From: Cobetia sp. L2A1
Lineage (GTDB): Bacteria > Pseudomonadota > Gammaproteobacteria > Pseudomonadales > Halomonadaceae
Direction of reading: 5' to 3'
NCBI RefSeq assembly: GCF_009796845.1
Contig: NZ_CP047025.1
Location: 3,410,001-3,474,000 of the forward strand
DNA length: 64,000 nt
Shown here piece after piece: positions 31,255 through 41,576 of this stretch. The first letter of the stretch is position 1, and the number at the start of each line of letters is the position of its first letter. Under the pieces are notes generated by a model. It was not told the DNA's origin, did no database searches, and saw only the letters and a program-made list of their open reading frames with translations. The position numbers and the translations under genes were made by a program.

Positions 31255-32211
31255 ATGTTCACTCGACTGCGTGAAGACATCAACAGCGTCTTTGCCCGTG
31301 ATCCGGCGGCGCGCAATGCGTTTGAAGTACTGACCAACTATCCGGGCCTGCACGCCCTGCTGGCCCACCGTATCAATCACTGGCTGTGGCGACACAATGC
31401 CAAGTGGCTGGCGCGTACCGGCTCGACTCTGATGCGCTGGCTGACCGGTATAGAGATTCACCCCGGCGCGACCATTGGTCGACGCTTCTTCATCGATCAC
31501 GGCATGGGCGTCGTGATTGGCGAGACCGCGCTGATCGGTGATGACGTGACGCTCTATCACGGCGTCACGCTCGGCGGTACCACCTGGAATGCCGGCAAGC
31601 GTCACCCGACGTTAGGCGATGGCGTGATTGTCGGTGCCGGCGCCAAGATTCTTGGTCCCTTCACGGTCGGCGCTGGAGCCAAGGTTGGCTCCAATGCCGT
31701 GGTCACTCGTGAAGTCCCCCCTGGAGCTACCGTCGTCGGCATTCCCGGCAAGATCGTCAAGCGCGCTGAGCCGGATGTCGATGATGCACCGGACGTCGAT
31801 CCCGAAAGCCGTGAGGCCATGAAAGAGAAGTTCGGCTTTGATGCCTACGGGATGGGCCAGGAGATGCCTGACCCTGTGGCGCGCTCCATGCACGCCATGC
31901 TTGATCACATGCATGCCGTAGACAAGCGCATTGAACAGATGTGCGGCACGCTACGTAAACTGGATGCAAGCTACCGTGCGGGTCACTTGCCGGAGCTCAA
32001 CGATGCTGACTTCGCGCAGCTGATTGATGAGCTGGGGCCATGCGGTGGAGATACGGTAGCAGTCAAGGCAAGCAAGGCTTCCAATGCCTCTGACACGACT
32101 AACGATGCCACGTCCACGCCTGTGACTGACGACCACACTTCCGATGTAGCACATCACGTTACGGCTGACATTGCGGATGAGCAATCCAGCCCTCAGCGTC
32201 AGCATGGTTAA
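31255..32211 (+). CDS. cysE: Serine O-acetyltransferase
   Basis: Acetylates L-serine for cysteine synthesis. It has a left-handed beta-helix with hexapeptide repeats ([39 protein letters not shown]) and a short N-terminal helical region, like the compact CysE of Pseudomonas and Azotobacter rather than the longer E. coli form. After about residue 265 comes a low-complexity tail of some 50 residues rich in Ala, Thr, Asp and Ser, without homology. A GAGGA site lies before the ATG. Cysteine supply fits its place next to the cysteine desulfurase gene. Confidence 0.95.
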   Translation: MFTRLREDINSVFARDPAARNAFEVLTNYPGLHALLAHRINHWLWRHNAKWLARTGSTLMRWLTGIEIHPGATIGRRFFIDHGMGVVIGETALIGDDVTLYHGVTLGGTTWNAGKRHPTLGDGVIVGAGAKILGPFTVGAGAKVGSNAVVTREVPPGATVVGIPGKIVKRAEPDVDDAPDVDPESREAMKEKFGFDAYGMGQEMPDPVARSMHAMLDHMHAVDKRIEQMCGTLRKLDASYRAGHLPELNDADFAQLIDELGPCGGDTVAVKASKASNASDTTNDATSTPVTDDHTSDVAHHVTADIADEQSSPQRQHG

Positions 32212-32296
32212 AGTTGACCAATTCAGTCGGGATTGACCGCGAATCGTTGGCTCACCATAATGGTTAGCCTGGCTTGCGCTCACTGATGGTCACTGC

Positions 32297-32321
32297 ATAG
32301 TCGCTACACACCAGCCACTAT
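32297..32321 (+). promoter_or_regulatory. Possible IscR-type operator upstream of iscR
   Basis: A 25-bp inverted repeat ATAGTCGCT-N7-AGCCACTAT matches the outer part of the type 1 IscR site (ATAS... ...STAT) and its length, but the inner GACT/AGTC core is degenerate. It lies about 100 bp before iscR and overlaps a weak -10 (CATAGT) with a TTGCGC -35. Autorepression would be expected by analogy with E. coli. Confidence 0.3.
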
Positions 32322-32354
32322 CACGCCAGCGACGACACACCAGTCACCAGCAAG

Positions 32355-32384
32355 GTGGCAGTAAGGCTCATGCTTCACTGCCAC
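32355..32384 (+). repeat. Hairpin in the cysE-iscR intergenic region
   Basis: Arms gtggcagt and actgccac (8 bp) enclose a further partly paired inner stem. There is no T tract. It may be a weak cysE terminator or structure in the iscR leader. Confidence 0.4.
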
Positions 32385-32423
32385 TCCTGACACCATCTGC
32401 CTCACCAGCTCACGGGTTTTGCC

Positions 32424-32897
32424 ATGCGCCTGACCACCAAGGGACGTTACGCCGTCACCGCGATGCTCGATCTGGCGCTGCATGCCAAGTGCGGCCCGAC
32501 CTGTCTGGCCGATATCGCCGTACGCCAAGGCATCTCGTTGTCCTATCTGGAGCAATTGTTCGCTCGCCTGCGACGTGCCGGTCTCGTCAAGAGCGTGCGT
32601 GGCCCCGGTGGCGGCTATCTGCTCGACATCGAGCTTGAAGCCACCTCGGTGGCGCGCATCATCGATGCCGTCAATGAGTCAATGGACGCCACACGCTGCC
32701 AAGGCCTGTCGGACTGTCAGTCGGGAGATACCTGCCTGACACATCATCTATGGTGCGATCTGTCTGACGAGATTCATGGCTTTCTTGACGGCATCAGCCT
32801 TGCGGACCTTGTCGCGCGCGAAGAGATCCGGCACATCGCCAGCCGACAGCGCGAGGCCTGCGAGCCTACGCCGATCACACTGATGGAAGGCGGCTGA
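32424..32897 (+). CDS. iscR: Fe-S cluster regulator IscR
   Basis: Rrf2-family repressor of 157 residues. The N-terminal winged helix starts [11 protein letters not shown]. The [2Fe-2S] ligands are three Cys in the [14 protein letters not shown] segment, followed by H-H-L-W. All ligands are intact. It senses Fe-S status and controls isc and suf genes. It is followed by iscS, as in other gammaproteobacteria. Confidence 0.95.
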   Translation: MRLTTKGRYAVTAMLDLALHAKCGPTCLADIAVRQGISLSYLEQLFARLRRAGLVKSVRGPGGGYLLDIELEATSVARIIDAVNESMDATRCQGLSDCQSGDTCLTHHLWCDLSDEIHGFLDGISLADLVAREEIRHIASRQREACEPTPITLMEGG

Positions 32898-32995
32898 TCA
32901 GCGGCAATCAACATCCGCCGCCATGCTTACCACGCCTTGCATTTGAAACATTCCGCCTCTCTTACTTCAGTCAGTCGTGTCTTCAGGAAGTCACC

Positions 32996-34144
32996 ATGTC
33001 CCAGCCGATCTATCTCGATTATGCCGCCACCACGCCTGTCGACCCCCGGGTCGCCGAGCTGATGATGCGCCACCTGACGCTGGACGGCACTTTCGCCAAT
33101 CCAGCGTCACGTAGCCACATGCCTGGCTGGCTGGCCGAACAGGCTGTCGAGGGCGCACGCCGTCAGGTTGCCGAACTGATCGGTGCCGACCCGCGCGAGA
33201 TCGTCTGGACCAGCGGCGCCACCGAAGCCAACAACCTGGCATTGAGCGGTTACATGCGCGCCAATGCCGAGCGTGGCCGTCACCTGATCACGTCGACGAT
33301 CGAGCACAAGGCGATTCTGGACACCGCCAGTGCGCTGGAGGCAGAGGGATTCAAGGTCACGCGCATCGCCCCCCAGCCAGACGGTCGCATCAGTCCTGAA
33401 AGCCTGCGTGAAGCATTGCGCGACGATACCGTGCTGGTCTCGTTGATGGCGGTCAACAACGAGCTGGGTAGCGTCAATGATCTCGAAGCGCTGGGCGCCG
33501 TCGCACGAGAACATGGCGCAGCTTTCCACGTCGATGCAGCCCAGGCACCGGGCAAGGTAAAGATTGACGTCAGCCAGCAACCGATTGATCTGCTGTCGAT
33601 GTCGGCCCACAAGGCTTATGGCCCCAAGGGGATCGGTGCGCTTTACGTCCGCCGTCAGCCACAGATCAAGATTGATGCACTGATCCATGGCGGTGGACAT
33701 GAGCGCGGCATGCGTTCCGGCACACTGCCGACGCATCAGATTGTCGGCATGGGCGAGGCCTATCGTCTGTCCAGCGAACAGTTTGATGCCGACCAGCAGC
33801 ATCTTGTCGCCCTACGTGCACAATTCGTGGCAGGCCTCAGTGGGCTTGAAGGCGTGCACTTCAATACCGATATTGCAGTCAGCGTGCCCAACATCCTCAA
33901 TCTCGCCTTTGACGGCGTAGAGGGCGAAGCACTGTTGATGGCATTACGCGGTATCGCAGTTTCTACCGGTTCGGCCTGCAACTCCGCGAGCGTCGAACCT
34001 TCATTCGTACTCACCGGCATTGGGGTATCTCGTCCACTGGCGCTCGCATCGCTGCGTTTCAGCTTTGGTCGTTTCACTACCACTGCCGACATTGATTCCG
34101 CGCTCTCTGAACTCAGGCATGCCCTGAGCGCACTGCGCGCCTGA
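32996..34144 (+). CDS. iscS: Cysteine desulfurase IscS (short C-terminus)
   Basis: PLP enzyme that takes sulfur from cysteine. It contains the PLP lysine in S-A-H-K-A-Y-G-P-K-G-I-G-A-L and the catalytic cysteine in S-T-G-S-A-C-N-S-A-S. It has 382 residues, about 20 fewer than E. coli IscS: it ends soon after the final helix and lacks the tail that ends in S-I-E-W-A-H-H and contacts the scaffold IscU. No iscU gene follows. It may supply sulfur to tRNA thiolation or the SUF system instead (inference). Confidence 0.93.
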   Translation: MSQPIYLDYAATTPVDPRVAELMMRHLTLDGTFANPASRSHMPGWLAEQAVEGARRQVAELIGADPREIVWTSGATEANNLALSGYMRANAERGRHLITSTIEHKAILDTASALEAEGFKVTRIAPQPDGRISPESLREALRDDTVLVSLMAVNNELGSVNDLEALGAVAREHGAAFHVDAAQAPGKVKIDVSQQPIDLLSMSAHKAYGPKGIGALYVRRQPQIKIDALIHGGGHERGMRSGTLPTHQIVGMGEAYRLSSEQFDADQQHLVALRAQFVAGLSGLEGVHFNTDIAVSVPNILNLAFDGVEGEALLMALRGIAVSTGSACNSASVEPSFVLTGIGVSRPLALASLRFSFGRFTTTADIDSALSELRHALSALRA

Positions 34145-34159
34145 CCCGGGAGAATTCTC

Positions 34160-34486
34160 ATGGCACATCTGTCGATTTCCTCCGCTGCCGCCGACCAGAT
34201 CCGCGTCGTACTGGCTGAGCGCGGACATGGCTTGGGCCTACGCGTCTCGGTCAAGCCCAGTGGCTGCTCCGGTTATAGCTACGTGCTCGACTTTGCCGAT
34301 GAAGCCAATGATGGCGATGCCGTTTTCGTCGACCACGGCGCCACGGTCTATGTGGATAACGAAGCTCTCACCGTACTCGACGGTTCCGAAGTGGATTACG
34401 TCAAGGACGGGCTGAATCGCTTTTTCCGCTTCAAGAACCCCAACGTCAAAGACGAGTGTGGGTGTGGCGAGAGCTTCAGCGTGTAG
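34160..34486 (+). CDS. iscA: A-type Fe-S carrier IscA/HesB family
   Basis: A protein of 108 residues with the three conserved cysteines: one in S-G-C-S-G-Y-S-Y and two in the C-terminal E-C-G-C-G-E. It carries Fe-S clusters to apoproteins. It lies 15 bp after iscS with a GGGAGAA ribosome site. ErpA is an alternative name within the same family. Its last codons form the first unit of a 19-bp tandem repeat. Confidence 0.93.
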   Translation: MAHLSISSAAADQIRVVLAERGHGLGLRVSVKPSGCSGYSYVLDFADEANDGDAVFVDHGATVYVDNEALTVLDGSEVDYVKDGLNRFFRFKNPNVKDECGCGESFSV

Positions 34487-34524
34487 ATCTAGCTTCAGCG
34501 TGTAGATCTAGCTTCAGCGTGTAG
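34472..34524 (+). repeat. 19-bp tandem repeat at the 3' end of iscA (2.8 copies)
   Basis: Units at 34472-34490, 34491-34509 and a partial 34510-34524 repeat agcttcagcgtgtagatct. The first unit codes for the last residues S-F-S-V and the stop. The other copies lie in the 3' untranslated region. Confidence 0.95.
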
Positions 34525-34643
34525 GCCTGATCTCAGCGCTTAGCGCCCACAGCAGCATCTCGGCGGTCAATATTGTCGAGATGCCTGCCATCTTCACGTC
34601 ATCGACTGCAGGCAGGATGGATGCAGCCGATGACGTGAGCAGC

Positions 34644-34649
34644 TATAAT
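34644..34649 (+). promoter_or_regulatory. Probable -10 element of the ndk promoter
   Basis: TATAAT sits 100 bp before the ndk start. No convincing -35 hexamer lies 16-18 bp upstream, so only the -10 is supported. Confidence 0.4.
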
Positions 34650-34748
34650 GCCGCCCACTTTTGTCGCGTCGCATACCGACAGAGCCCTTATTTCGCCACT
34701 CGGCCTTTCCCGAGTGGCTCTTCAAAGCTTGTCTCAGGAGAATTACCC

Positions 34749-35177
34749 ATGGCTACACAGCGCACTCTGTCCATCATCAAGCCCGATGCCGTTGCCAAGA
34801 ACGTGATCGGCGAAATCTACACGCGCTTCGAGAAAGCCGGCCTGCAGGTCATCGCCTCCAAGATGGTTCACCTGTCCAAAGAACAGGCTGAAGGTTTCTA
34901 TGCCGAGCACAGCGAACGCGGTTTCTTCGGCGAGCTGGTCGGCTTCATGACTTCTGGTCCGGTCATGATCCAGGCGCTCGAAGGCGAAGAAGCCATCGCC
35001 AAGAACCGTGATCTGATGGGCGCTACCAACCCGAAAGAAGCCGCTGCCGGTACCATCCGTGCCGACTTCGCAACGTCCATCGATGCCAACGCTGTTCATG
35101 GTTCCGATGCTCCGGCTGCTGCCGAGCGCGAAATTGCTTACTTCTTCGGCGAAAACGAAATCTGCCCGCGCGGTTGA
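34749..35177 (+). CDS. ndk: Nucleoside diphosphate kinase
   Basis: A protein of 142 residues that balances NTP pools. The catalytic His lies in N-A-V-H-G-S-D and the substrate loop includes [19 protein letters not shown] precedes the ATG by 8 bases. An in-frame start at 34581 is open but has no homology. Its position between the isc cluster and rlmN is conserved. Confidence 0.98.
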   Translation: MATQRTLSIIKPDAVAKNVIGEIYTRFEKAGLQVIASKMVHLSKEQAEGFYAEHSERGFFGELVGFMTSGPVMIQALEGEEAIAKNRDLMGATNPKEAAAGTIRADFATSIDANAVHGSDAPAAAEREIAYFFGENEICPRG

Positions 35178-35503
35178 TTTCTCTTGTGCGACTGAATGAC
35201 CACTTGTTGTCTAGTCGTGCATGACGCGACGGCCCTGCCTGTGCGGCGGGGCCGTTGTGGTATCGGACGTGCTGAAACGTCTGGCCTTGTGCTCGACATT
35301 TGAGCAGGTCCGATACGCTCTGACAGGCGCTGCAGGCTTTTACCAGTGCCCTGTGCCAGTCGAAATGACTGTCACTACCGACTGACGGCAAACGCCATAC
35401 GAGGTCTGCGACACATCGCCACCTCCTCCTGACAGCGCCGCCCCGCATGCGCCTTTCATCTCCATCTGCGCCTGCCCACCCCTGACTCGACCGGCCCAAC
35501 ACC
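35178..35503. other. Intergenic: ndk terminator and rlmN leader
   Basis: A 326-bp gap with one GC-rich hairpin near the left end and no further recognisable gene or clear promoter. Confidence 0.5.
35228..35257 (+). terminator. GC-rich hairpin after ndk
   Basis: Stem acggccc / gggccgt with an inner gcc/ggc pairing, followed by TTGTGG. A plausible rho-independent terminator with a short T tail. Confidence 0.55.
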
Positions 35504-36661
35504 ATGACTGATACCACTACGACTACCCCTGACACTACTGCTCCTGCGACCGTCAAGCTCACCAATCTGCTGGGCCTACCGCTCCCCGCGATGGAAGCCT
35601 TTTTCGATAGCATCGGCGAGAAGAAATTTCGCGCCACACAGGTATTGAAATGGATTCACCAGGAAGGCGTCGATAACTTCGACGAAATGACAAACCTGGC
35701 CAAGCCGCTGCGCGATCGCCTCAAGGCAGTCGCCGAGATTCGTGCGCCGGGCATCATCTATGAAGGTGAATCCAAGGACGGTACTCGCAAGTGGGTGTTG
35801 GAAGTCAGTGATGGCAGCTACGTCGAGGCCGTACTGATCCCTTCTGAAAACGGTAATCGCCGCACCTTGTGCGTGTCCTCCCAGGTCGGCTGCTCGCTGG
35901 ATTGCAGCTTCTGCTCTACCGGCAAGCAGGGCTTCGAGCGTGATCTGACCGCCGCCGAGATCATCGGTCAGGTATGGGTCGCGACGCGCGGTGCAGTAGA
36001 CCGCAAGGACACCCGCAAGCGCCCGGTCACCAACGTGGTGATGATGGGCATGGGCGAGCCGCTGATGAACTACGACAATGTCGTACCGGCGATGAAGCTG
36101 ATGCTGGATGACAACGCCTATGGCCTGTCCAAGCGTCGCGTCACCCTATCCACGTCTGGCGTGGTACCCAAGCTTGACCAGCTTGGCGATGAGATGGACG
36201 TCAGTCTGGCGATCTCTCTGCACGCAGCCAATGATGAGCTACGCAACGTGCTGGTGCCGATCAATCGCAAGTGGAATATCCGCGCCCTGCTCGACGCTTG
36301 CCATCGTTATCTGGCCAAGTGCGATGACGCACGCATCATCACCATCGAATATACGATGATGAAAGACGTCAACGACCAGATTCATCACGCCGAAGAGCTG
36401 GCGGCACTGCTCAAAGAGCTGCCGTGCAAGATCAACCTGATTCCGTTCAATCCGTTCCCGAACTCCGGATACGAAAAGCCGTCACGCAATCAGGTCATGC
36501 GATTCCAACAGCGTCTTTACGAGCTGGGCTATACCGCGCCGGTTCGCGCAACGCGCGGTGATGACATCGATGCGGCGTGTGGCCAGCTGGTGGGTCAGGT
36601 CAAGGATCGTACCCGCCGTGCCGAGCGTTATATCAACGCCATCCAGCTCGACGCTGAATAA
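35504..36661 (+). CDS. rlmN: Dual-specificity RNA methyltransferase RlmN
   Basis: Radical SAM enzyme that methylates C2 of A2503 in 23S rRNA and A37 in tRNAs. The cluster ligands are C-S-L-D-C-S-F-C. The accessory catalytic Cys lies in [16 protein letters not shown] and I-S-L-H-A also match. 385 residues. A Thr-rich stretch opens the protein ([11 protein letters not shown]). Confidence 0.97.
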   Translation: MTDTTTTTPDTTAPATVKLTNLLGLPLPAMEAFFDSIGEKKFRATQVLKWIHQEGVDNFDEMTNLAKPLRDRLKAVAEIRAPGIIYEGESKDGTRKWVLEVSDGSYVEAVLIPSENGNRRTLCVSSQVGCSLDCSFCSTGKQGFERDLTAAEIIGQVWVATRGAVDRKDTRKRPVTNVVMMGMGEPLMNYDNVVPAMKLMLDDNAYGLSKRRVTLSTSGVVPKLDQLGDEMDVSLAISLHAANDELRNVLVPINRKWNIRALLDACHRYLAKCDDARIITIEYTMMKDVNDQIHHAEELAALLKELPCKINLIPFNPFPNSGYEKPSRNQVMRFQQRLYELGYTAPVRATRGDDIDAACGQLVGQVKDRTRRAERYINAIQLDAE

Positions 36662-36915
36662 GCTCAGCCTGACTGCTCACTATCGGCAGTACGGTACTGA
36701 TGCTGCTTTACGTCTCACGGGAGCCCAGCACTGATAGCGGCCCCGTGAACCAGCATTCTTTGACATGTGGCATTAGCCAGTACAGTGAGCAAACGCGCGC
36801 CGCCCTTCCCGCCTTGACTTGTCAGGGGTGCGGCGCTTTGATGGAGGCGCTTTTGTTGCTTGCAGCGATCCTCGCCAGCAGGCATACCACAAGCCTTTCT
36901 TTACGCGAGGATTGC

Positions 36916-37725
36916 ATGCCGAGTCGTCTGCCACGTCATCGCTTTACTGCCCACCGTGCTACTGGCCATGCCAGAGCCCTTCTGCTGTGTCTCGGCATTG
37001 CCAGTCTGACTCTGTCAGGTTGCGCTACCCGCGTTGAGACCAATGACCCTTACGCCGCTCCCGATTCCAACAAGGCTTCCGCAGCATATGTGGAGCTCGG
37101 GGAAGCCTATTTAGGTCGTAATCAGCTACAACGTGCCGACAATGCTTTCCAGAAGGCACTCAAGCTTGAAAAAACCAACGCCCAAGCCAAGGCCGGGTTG
37201 GCGATGATCTATCAGCAGCAGGGCGAAAATGTGCTTGCAGATGATTATTTCAAGCAAGCCATTGCCAGTGATCCTTCGTACACGCGTGCGCGCAACAACT
37301 ACGCTGCCTTCCTCTATTCACGTGGCGAATATGTTGAGGCCTGCCAGCAACTGCAGACCGCCACGGATGATCTGACCTATGACAATCGTGGTCAGCTATA
37401 TACCAATCTGGGGCGTTGTCAGCTGCAGCTAGGGAAAATGGAAGACGCGCGCGATAGTTTCAATCGTGCCGTCAGGATCAATCCTCGTGAATCTGAAGCC
37501 TGGCTCGCACAAGCACGGATGGCGCACGCCGAAAACGACAATGAAACGGCCCAGAAGGGATTAAGTCGTTACTTCCGCCTGGCCGGAACCGATAGAAGTA
37601 GCCTGGAGCTGGCCGTCTCAGTCGCCAAAGCGCGCGGCGACAATCGCCTGGCCGATCTTTATGCACGACAGTTGGAACAGGTCAGGACGCGAGAGTCTGG
37701 AAGTACCATCATCCGCACTCCCTAG
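36916..37725 (+). CDS. pilF: Type IV pilus biogenesis lipoprotein PilF/PilW
   Basis: A protein of 269 residues. A signal peptide ends in the lipobox L-T-L-S-G-C. About six TPR repeats follow. PilF/PilW is the outer-membrane pilotin that places the PilQ secretin. The ATG at 36916 has GAGG 6 bases upstream; an upstream in-frame start at 36700 lacks support. The pilF-rodZ-ispG order is conserved. Confidence 0.92.
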   Translation: MPSRLPRHRFTAHRATGHARALLLCLGIASLTLSGCATRVETNDPYAAPDSNKASAAYVELGEAYLGRNQLQRADNAFQKALKLEKTNAQAKAGLAMIYQQQGENVLADDYFKQAIASDPSYTRARNNYAAFLYSRGEYVEACQQLQTATDDLTYDNRGQLYTNLGRCQLQLGKMEDARDSFNRAVRINPRESEAWLAQARMAHAENDNETAQKGLSRYFRLAGTDRSSLELAVSVAKARGDNRLADLYARQLEQVRTRESGSTIIRTP

Positions 37726-37998
37726 TCGCTATCGGCTGCCATTGTCTTAATACGGTAGCGTCCCCAGCAACCGCCGTCGCTGTAAGCAGTATTGAGAAGA
37801 CCGAAAAGCCGGTGAAAATCTCATCGCGGGCTTGGTATAGTGCCGAGGGTAGCGGACCATTGATGGCTCCCCACGCCAGGCACGGCTTTTACTGTTATCT
37901 CGGGCTGCGTCGTGCTCGCATTGAAAACATGTCCAGATACGCCGGAAGAACGCCCGGATGTGCGTTCGGTAGACAGTTTTTCCTTACAAGGATGCGCT

Positions 37999-38964
37999 AT
38001 GAGCGAACATCAATCCGCCCCTGATCAGCCCGTCAGCGATTCACTGCCTGGCAAGCTTCTCAAGGCCGAGCGCGAACATCAGGGATTGTCACGTGATGAG
38101 GTGGCAACTCAGCTCAATCTGCGCCCCAGCCTGATCGACGATCTTGAACGCGATCACTACGATCAGATTCCGATCATCGCCTACCGACGTGGCTATCTGC
38201 GCGCCTATGCGCGCCTGTTGTGCATGGACGAGAAAGCCATCGTCAGTCAATACAATGTGCATTTCGGTACTGCCGAAGTGGAACGCCATGTCCCCGCGAT
38301 GAATCCGTCAGTGCGTCCGCCAGGCAAGCTGGGAAAATACCTGTTCCGCCTCGTCAGCCTATTGGTCATAGCAGGCCTGATCGGTCTGAGCTACGTCTGG
38401 TGGCAGAGCGGTGACTACGGTCGCACCACGCCGGCAGAGCAGAGCGACAGCGTCGCTGCAGATGGTATCGATGACAGCAGCGATCCCGTCGTCAACGCAG
38501 ATGGCTCCATCGAACTTTCCCTCGCACAATCAGCGCCAGACGACGCGTCTTCTGCTGCGCTGGAAGCTGATGTGCCGCAGGCTTCTACAGCGGCCGACGC
38601 CGGCGAAGGAACGGCATCGCAAGAGGCGAATGCTCCGTCAGACGACCTCAGCGAAGCGCCAGCAGGGGAATCTGCCAGCGAAAGTGATACCGCGCTGACC
38701 GAGACGGCAGCACCCGCAGCCGATCCCCGCAAGCTCGAGCTGACCTTCAATAACGATTCCTGGACCGATATTCGCGATGCCACCGGCAAGAAATTGCTCA
38801 TTGGTACCAATCCTGCCGGCAGCAGCACGACGCTAGAAGGCCAACCGCCGTTCAAGCTCACCATCGGCAAGTCCGCGGGTGTCATTCTCGAATACATGAA
38901 CAAGCCGGTTGATCTGAAAAGCGCCACACGCGGCACCATCGCCAAACTCACTCTCGGTGAATGA
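37999..38964 (+). CDS. rodZ: Cytoskeletal protein RodZ
   Basis: A protein of 321 residues. A cytoplasmic helix-turn-helix of the RodZ type (residues 15-85) is followed by a membrane segment (about 112-132), an acidic Ala/Ser/Asp-rich periplasmic linker and a C-terminal DUF4115 domain. It links MreB to the elongation machinery. AAGGA lies 7 bases before the ATG. Its stop overlaps an ATG of ispG. Confidence 0.92.
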   Translation: MSEHQSAPDQPVSDSLPGKLLKAEREHQGLSRDEVATQLNLRPSLIDDLERDHYDQIPIIAYRRGYLRAYARLLCMDEKAIVSQYNVHFGTAEVERHVPAMNPSVRPPGKLGKYLFRLVSLLVIAGLIGLSYVWWQSGDYGRTTPAEQSDSVAADGIDDSSDPVVNADGSIELSLAQSAPDDASSAALEADVPQASTAADAGEGTASQEANAPSDDLSEAPAGESASESDTALTETAAPAADPRKLELTFNNDSWTDIRDATGKKLLIGTNPAGSSTTLEGQPPFKLTIGKSAGVILEYMNKPVDLKSATRGTIAKLTLGE

Positions 38965-38975
38965 TCCGGACTCCC

Positions 38976-40091
38976 ATGCATAGTCACTCCCCCATCAAGC
39001 GCCGTGTCTCGCGCAAGATTTATGTCGGCAATGTCGCTGTCGGCGGCGATGCACCGATTTCCGTGCAGAGCATGACCAACACCAACACCAATGATGTCGC
39101 CGCCACCGTCGCGCAGATCAAGAGTCTCGAAGATGCCGGTGCCGATATCGTGCGCGTCAGCGTGCCAGACATGGATGCTGCCGAAGCCTTTGGCCGCATC
39201 AAGAAGCTGAGCAATATCCCGCTGGTCGCCGATATTCACTTCGACTACAAGATCGCGCTACGCGTCGCTGAACTGGGTGTTGACTGTCTGCGCATCAACC
39301 CTGGCAATATCGGGCGTGAAGACCGCGTGCGTGCCGTGGTCAGTGCCGCACGCGATAACGGCATCCCGATCCGGATTGGCGTCAATGCAGGCTCGCTGGA
39401 AAAGGACTTGCAGAAGAAATACGGCGAACCTACACCGGCTGCGCTGGTCGAATCAGCCATGCGCCACATTGATCACCTTGATCGCCTCGATTTTCAGGAA
39501 TACAAGGTCAGCGTCAAGGCCAGTGACGTCTTCATGGCGGTCGCCGCCTATCGTGATCTGGCCAGCCGTATTGAGCAACCACTGCACCTGGGTATCACCG
39601 AGGCGGGTGGCCTGCGCTCTGGCACCGTGAAGTCTTCCATTGGTCTCGGTATGTTGCTGATGGACGGCATTGGCGACACCATCCGTGTATCGCTGGCAGC
39701 TGATCCAGTCGAGGAGATCAAGGTCGGCTTCGACATGCTCAGAAGCCTCAAGCTGCGCGCCAAGGGCATCAACTTCATTGCCTGCCCCAGCTGTTCGCGT
39801 CAGAACTTCGACGTCATCAAGACCATGAACGAGCTGGAAGCACGCCTTGAAGACGTGCTGACACCGCTGAATGTCTCGATAATCGGCTGTGTGGTCAATG
39901 GCCCGGGCGAAGCCAAGGAGACCGATGTCGGTCTAACCGGCGGCAGCCCTGCCAACCTGGTCTATCTGGACGGCAAGCCGGCCAGCAAACTGACCAATGA
40001 GACCCTGGTTGAAGACCTTGAGCGCTTGATTCGCGCCAAGGTCGCTGAAAAAGAGGCCCTCGAGGCCGACACTATCATCCGCCAGGGCTGA
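38976..40091 (+). CDS. ispG: 4-hydroxy-3-methylbut-2-enyl diphosphate synthase
   Basis: Fe-S enzyme of the non-mevalonate isoprenoid pathway. Cluster cysteines occur in A-C-P-S-C-S-R-Q and [12 protein letters not shown]. The start at 38976 ([10 protein letters not shown]) matches the E. coli start. An ATG at 38961 that overlaps the rodZ stop would add five residues and permit coupling. 371 residues. Confidence 0.97.
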   Translation: MHSHSPIKRRVSRKIYVGNVAVGGDAPISVQSMTNTNTNDVAATVAQIKSLEDAGADIVRVSVPDMDAAEAFGRIKKLSNIPLVADIHFDYKIALRVAELGVDCLRINPGNIGREDRVRAVVSAARDNGIPIRIGVNAGSLEKDLQKKYGEPTPAALVESAMRHIDHLDRLDFQEYKVSVKASDVFMAVAAYRDLASRIEQPLHLGITEAGGLRSGTVKSSIGLGMLLMDGIGDTIRVSLAADPVEEIKVGFDMLRSLKLRAKGINFIACPSCSRQNFDVIKTMNELEARLEDVLTPLNVSIIGCVVNGPGEAKETDVGLTGGSPANLVYLDGKPASKLTNETLVEDLERLIRAKVAEKEALEADTIIRQG

Positions 40092-40109
40092 GCACGTCTC
40101 AGTCGGCTT

Positions 40110-40178
40110 GCGTATCATCGTGATACGCCTTCGTCTCCCCGCCTTCTTCCATGCCTGCATGGGGACGTTGCGGGGAGA
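40110..40178 (+). promoter_or_regulatory. Structured hisS leader: two hairpins
   Basis: A short hairpin (gcgtatca / tgatacgc, 40110-40128) is followed by a larger one (tctccccgc / gcggggaga, 40134-40178, with inner ccatgc/gcatgg). They end 15 bp before the hisS ribosome site. They could terminate ispG or affect hisS translation. Confidence 0.4.
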
Positions 40179-40202
40179 TGTGCAAGAATTCAGGAGAGAA
40201 CG

Positions 40203-41486
40203 TTGAGCACCAAGATCCAGGCCATTCGTGGCATGAACGACCTGCTGCCAGACCAGTCACCGGTGTGGCAATACTTCGAGCACCAGGTGCAGGCACTGAT
40301 GGCGCAGTACGGATATCGTGAGATCCGCACGCCCATCGTCGAGCAGACGGCGCTGTTCAAACGCTCCATCGGCGAAGTCACCGATATCGTCGAAAAGGAA
40401 ATGTATACCTTCGACGATCGTAACGGTGACAGCCTGACCCTGCGCCCGGAAGGCACTGCCAGCTGTGTGCGCATGGCGATGGAAAACGGCTTGGTGCACA
40501 ACCAGATTCAGCGCTTATGGTATACCGGCCCCATGTTCCGCCACGAGCGTCCCCAGAAGGGGCGTTATCGCCAGTTCCATCAAGTCGGCGTTGAAGCCTA
40601 TGGCATGGAAGGCCCGGACATCGATGCCGAGATGATCCTGATCTCAGCTCGTCTGTGGCGCCAGCTGGGCCTGCTTGAGCACGTGACGCTTGAGCTGAAT
40701 TCGCTGGGCAGTCTCGAAGCACGTGCTGCCTATCGCGAGCTGCTGGTCGAGTACTTCACACAGCACCTCGAGGTGCTTGATGAAGATTCCAAGCGTCGCC
40801 TGCACACCAATCCACTGCGCATCCTCGATACCAAGAACCCGGAGATGGCGGCGGTAGTCGATGCTGCTCCGCGACTCGGTGATCATCTGGATGAAGACTC
40901 CCGCGTGCACTTCGAGGGCCTCAAGGCACGCCTCGACGCCGCTGGTATCGAGTACGTCATCAATCCGCGTCTGGTGCGCGGCCTCGATTACTACTCGCGT
41001 AGCGTGTTCGAGTGGACCACCACTGCTCTCGGCAGCCAAGGCACCGTGTGTGCCGGTGGCCGTTATGACAGTCTCTTCGAGCAGCTGGGCGGTAAACCCG
41101 TACCAGCCGTCGGCTTTGCGATGGGTATCGAGCGTCTGATTCTGCTACTCGAAACCCTCGAGCTGGTACCGAAGGACGTACATGAGACAGTCGATGTCTA
41201 TCTGATGTCGATGGGTGAGCAGGCTGAAGCTGAATCCATGCGCCTGGCAGAAGACCTGCGCAGTGCGCTACCGAGCCTGCGTCTCGTGCTGCATTGTGGT
41301 GGTGGCAGCTTCAAGAGCCAGATGAAGAAGGCCGACAAGAGTGGCGCACGCGTGGCGCTGATTCTCGGTGAGAATGAAGTCATCGAAGGCACGGTTGGCA
41401 TCAAGTTCCTGCGCGAAGAACGCGATCAGGAAACGCTGAACCAGCGCGCCTTGGGCGAGCATCTCGGCAGCGTCTTCAGCGCCTGA
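40203..41486 (+). CDS. hisS: Histidyl-tRNA synthetase
   Basis: Class II synthetase of 427 residues: motif 2 in [16 protein letters not shown], the HisA motif in L-V-R-G-L-D-Y-Y and motif 3 in [10 protein letters not shown]. It starts at TTG (40203), fixed by AGGAGA 7 bases upstream and by alignment with E. coli HisS (I-Q-A-I-R-G-M-N-D). It runs in the ispG-hisS-yfgM-bamB-der order. Confidence 0.97.
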   Translation: MSTKIQAIRGMNDLLPDQSPVWQYFEHQVQALMAQYGYREIRTPIVEQTALFKRSIGEVTDIVEKEMYTFDDRNGDSLTLRPEGTASCVRMAMENGLVHNQIQRLWYTGPMFRHERPQKGRYRQFHQVGVEAYGMEGPDIDAEMILISARLWRQLGLLEHVTLELNSLGSLEARAAYRELLVEYFTQHLEVLDEDSKRRLHTNPLRILDTKNPEMAAVVDAAPRLGDHLDEDSRVHFEGLKARLDAAGIEYVINPRLVRGLDYYSRSVFEWTTTALGSQGTVCAGGRYDSLFEQLGGKPVPAVGFAMGIERLILLLETLELVPKDVHETVDVYLMSMGEQAEAESMRLAEDLRSALPSLRLVLHCGGGSFKSQMKKADKSGARVALILGENEVIEGTVGIKFLREERDQETLNQRALGEHLGSVFSA

Positions 41487-41576
41487 GACCGCCAGTGAAT
41501 AGTAGGCGAGGACATACGTGATCCCCGCCTCCCGAATGCATGTGCCGGTGTACCGGCCTGGTCAAGGAGACCGCCC

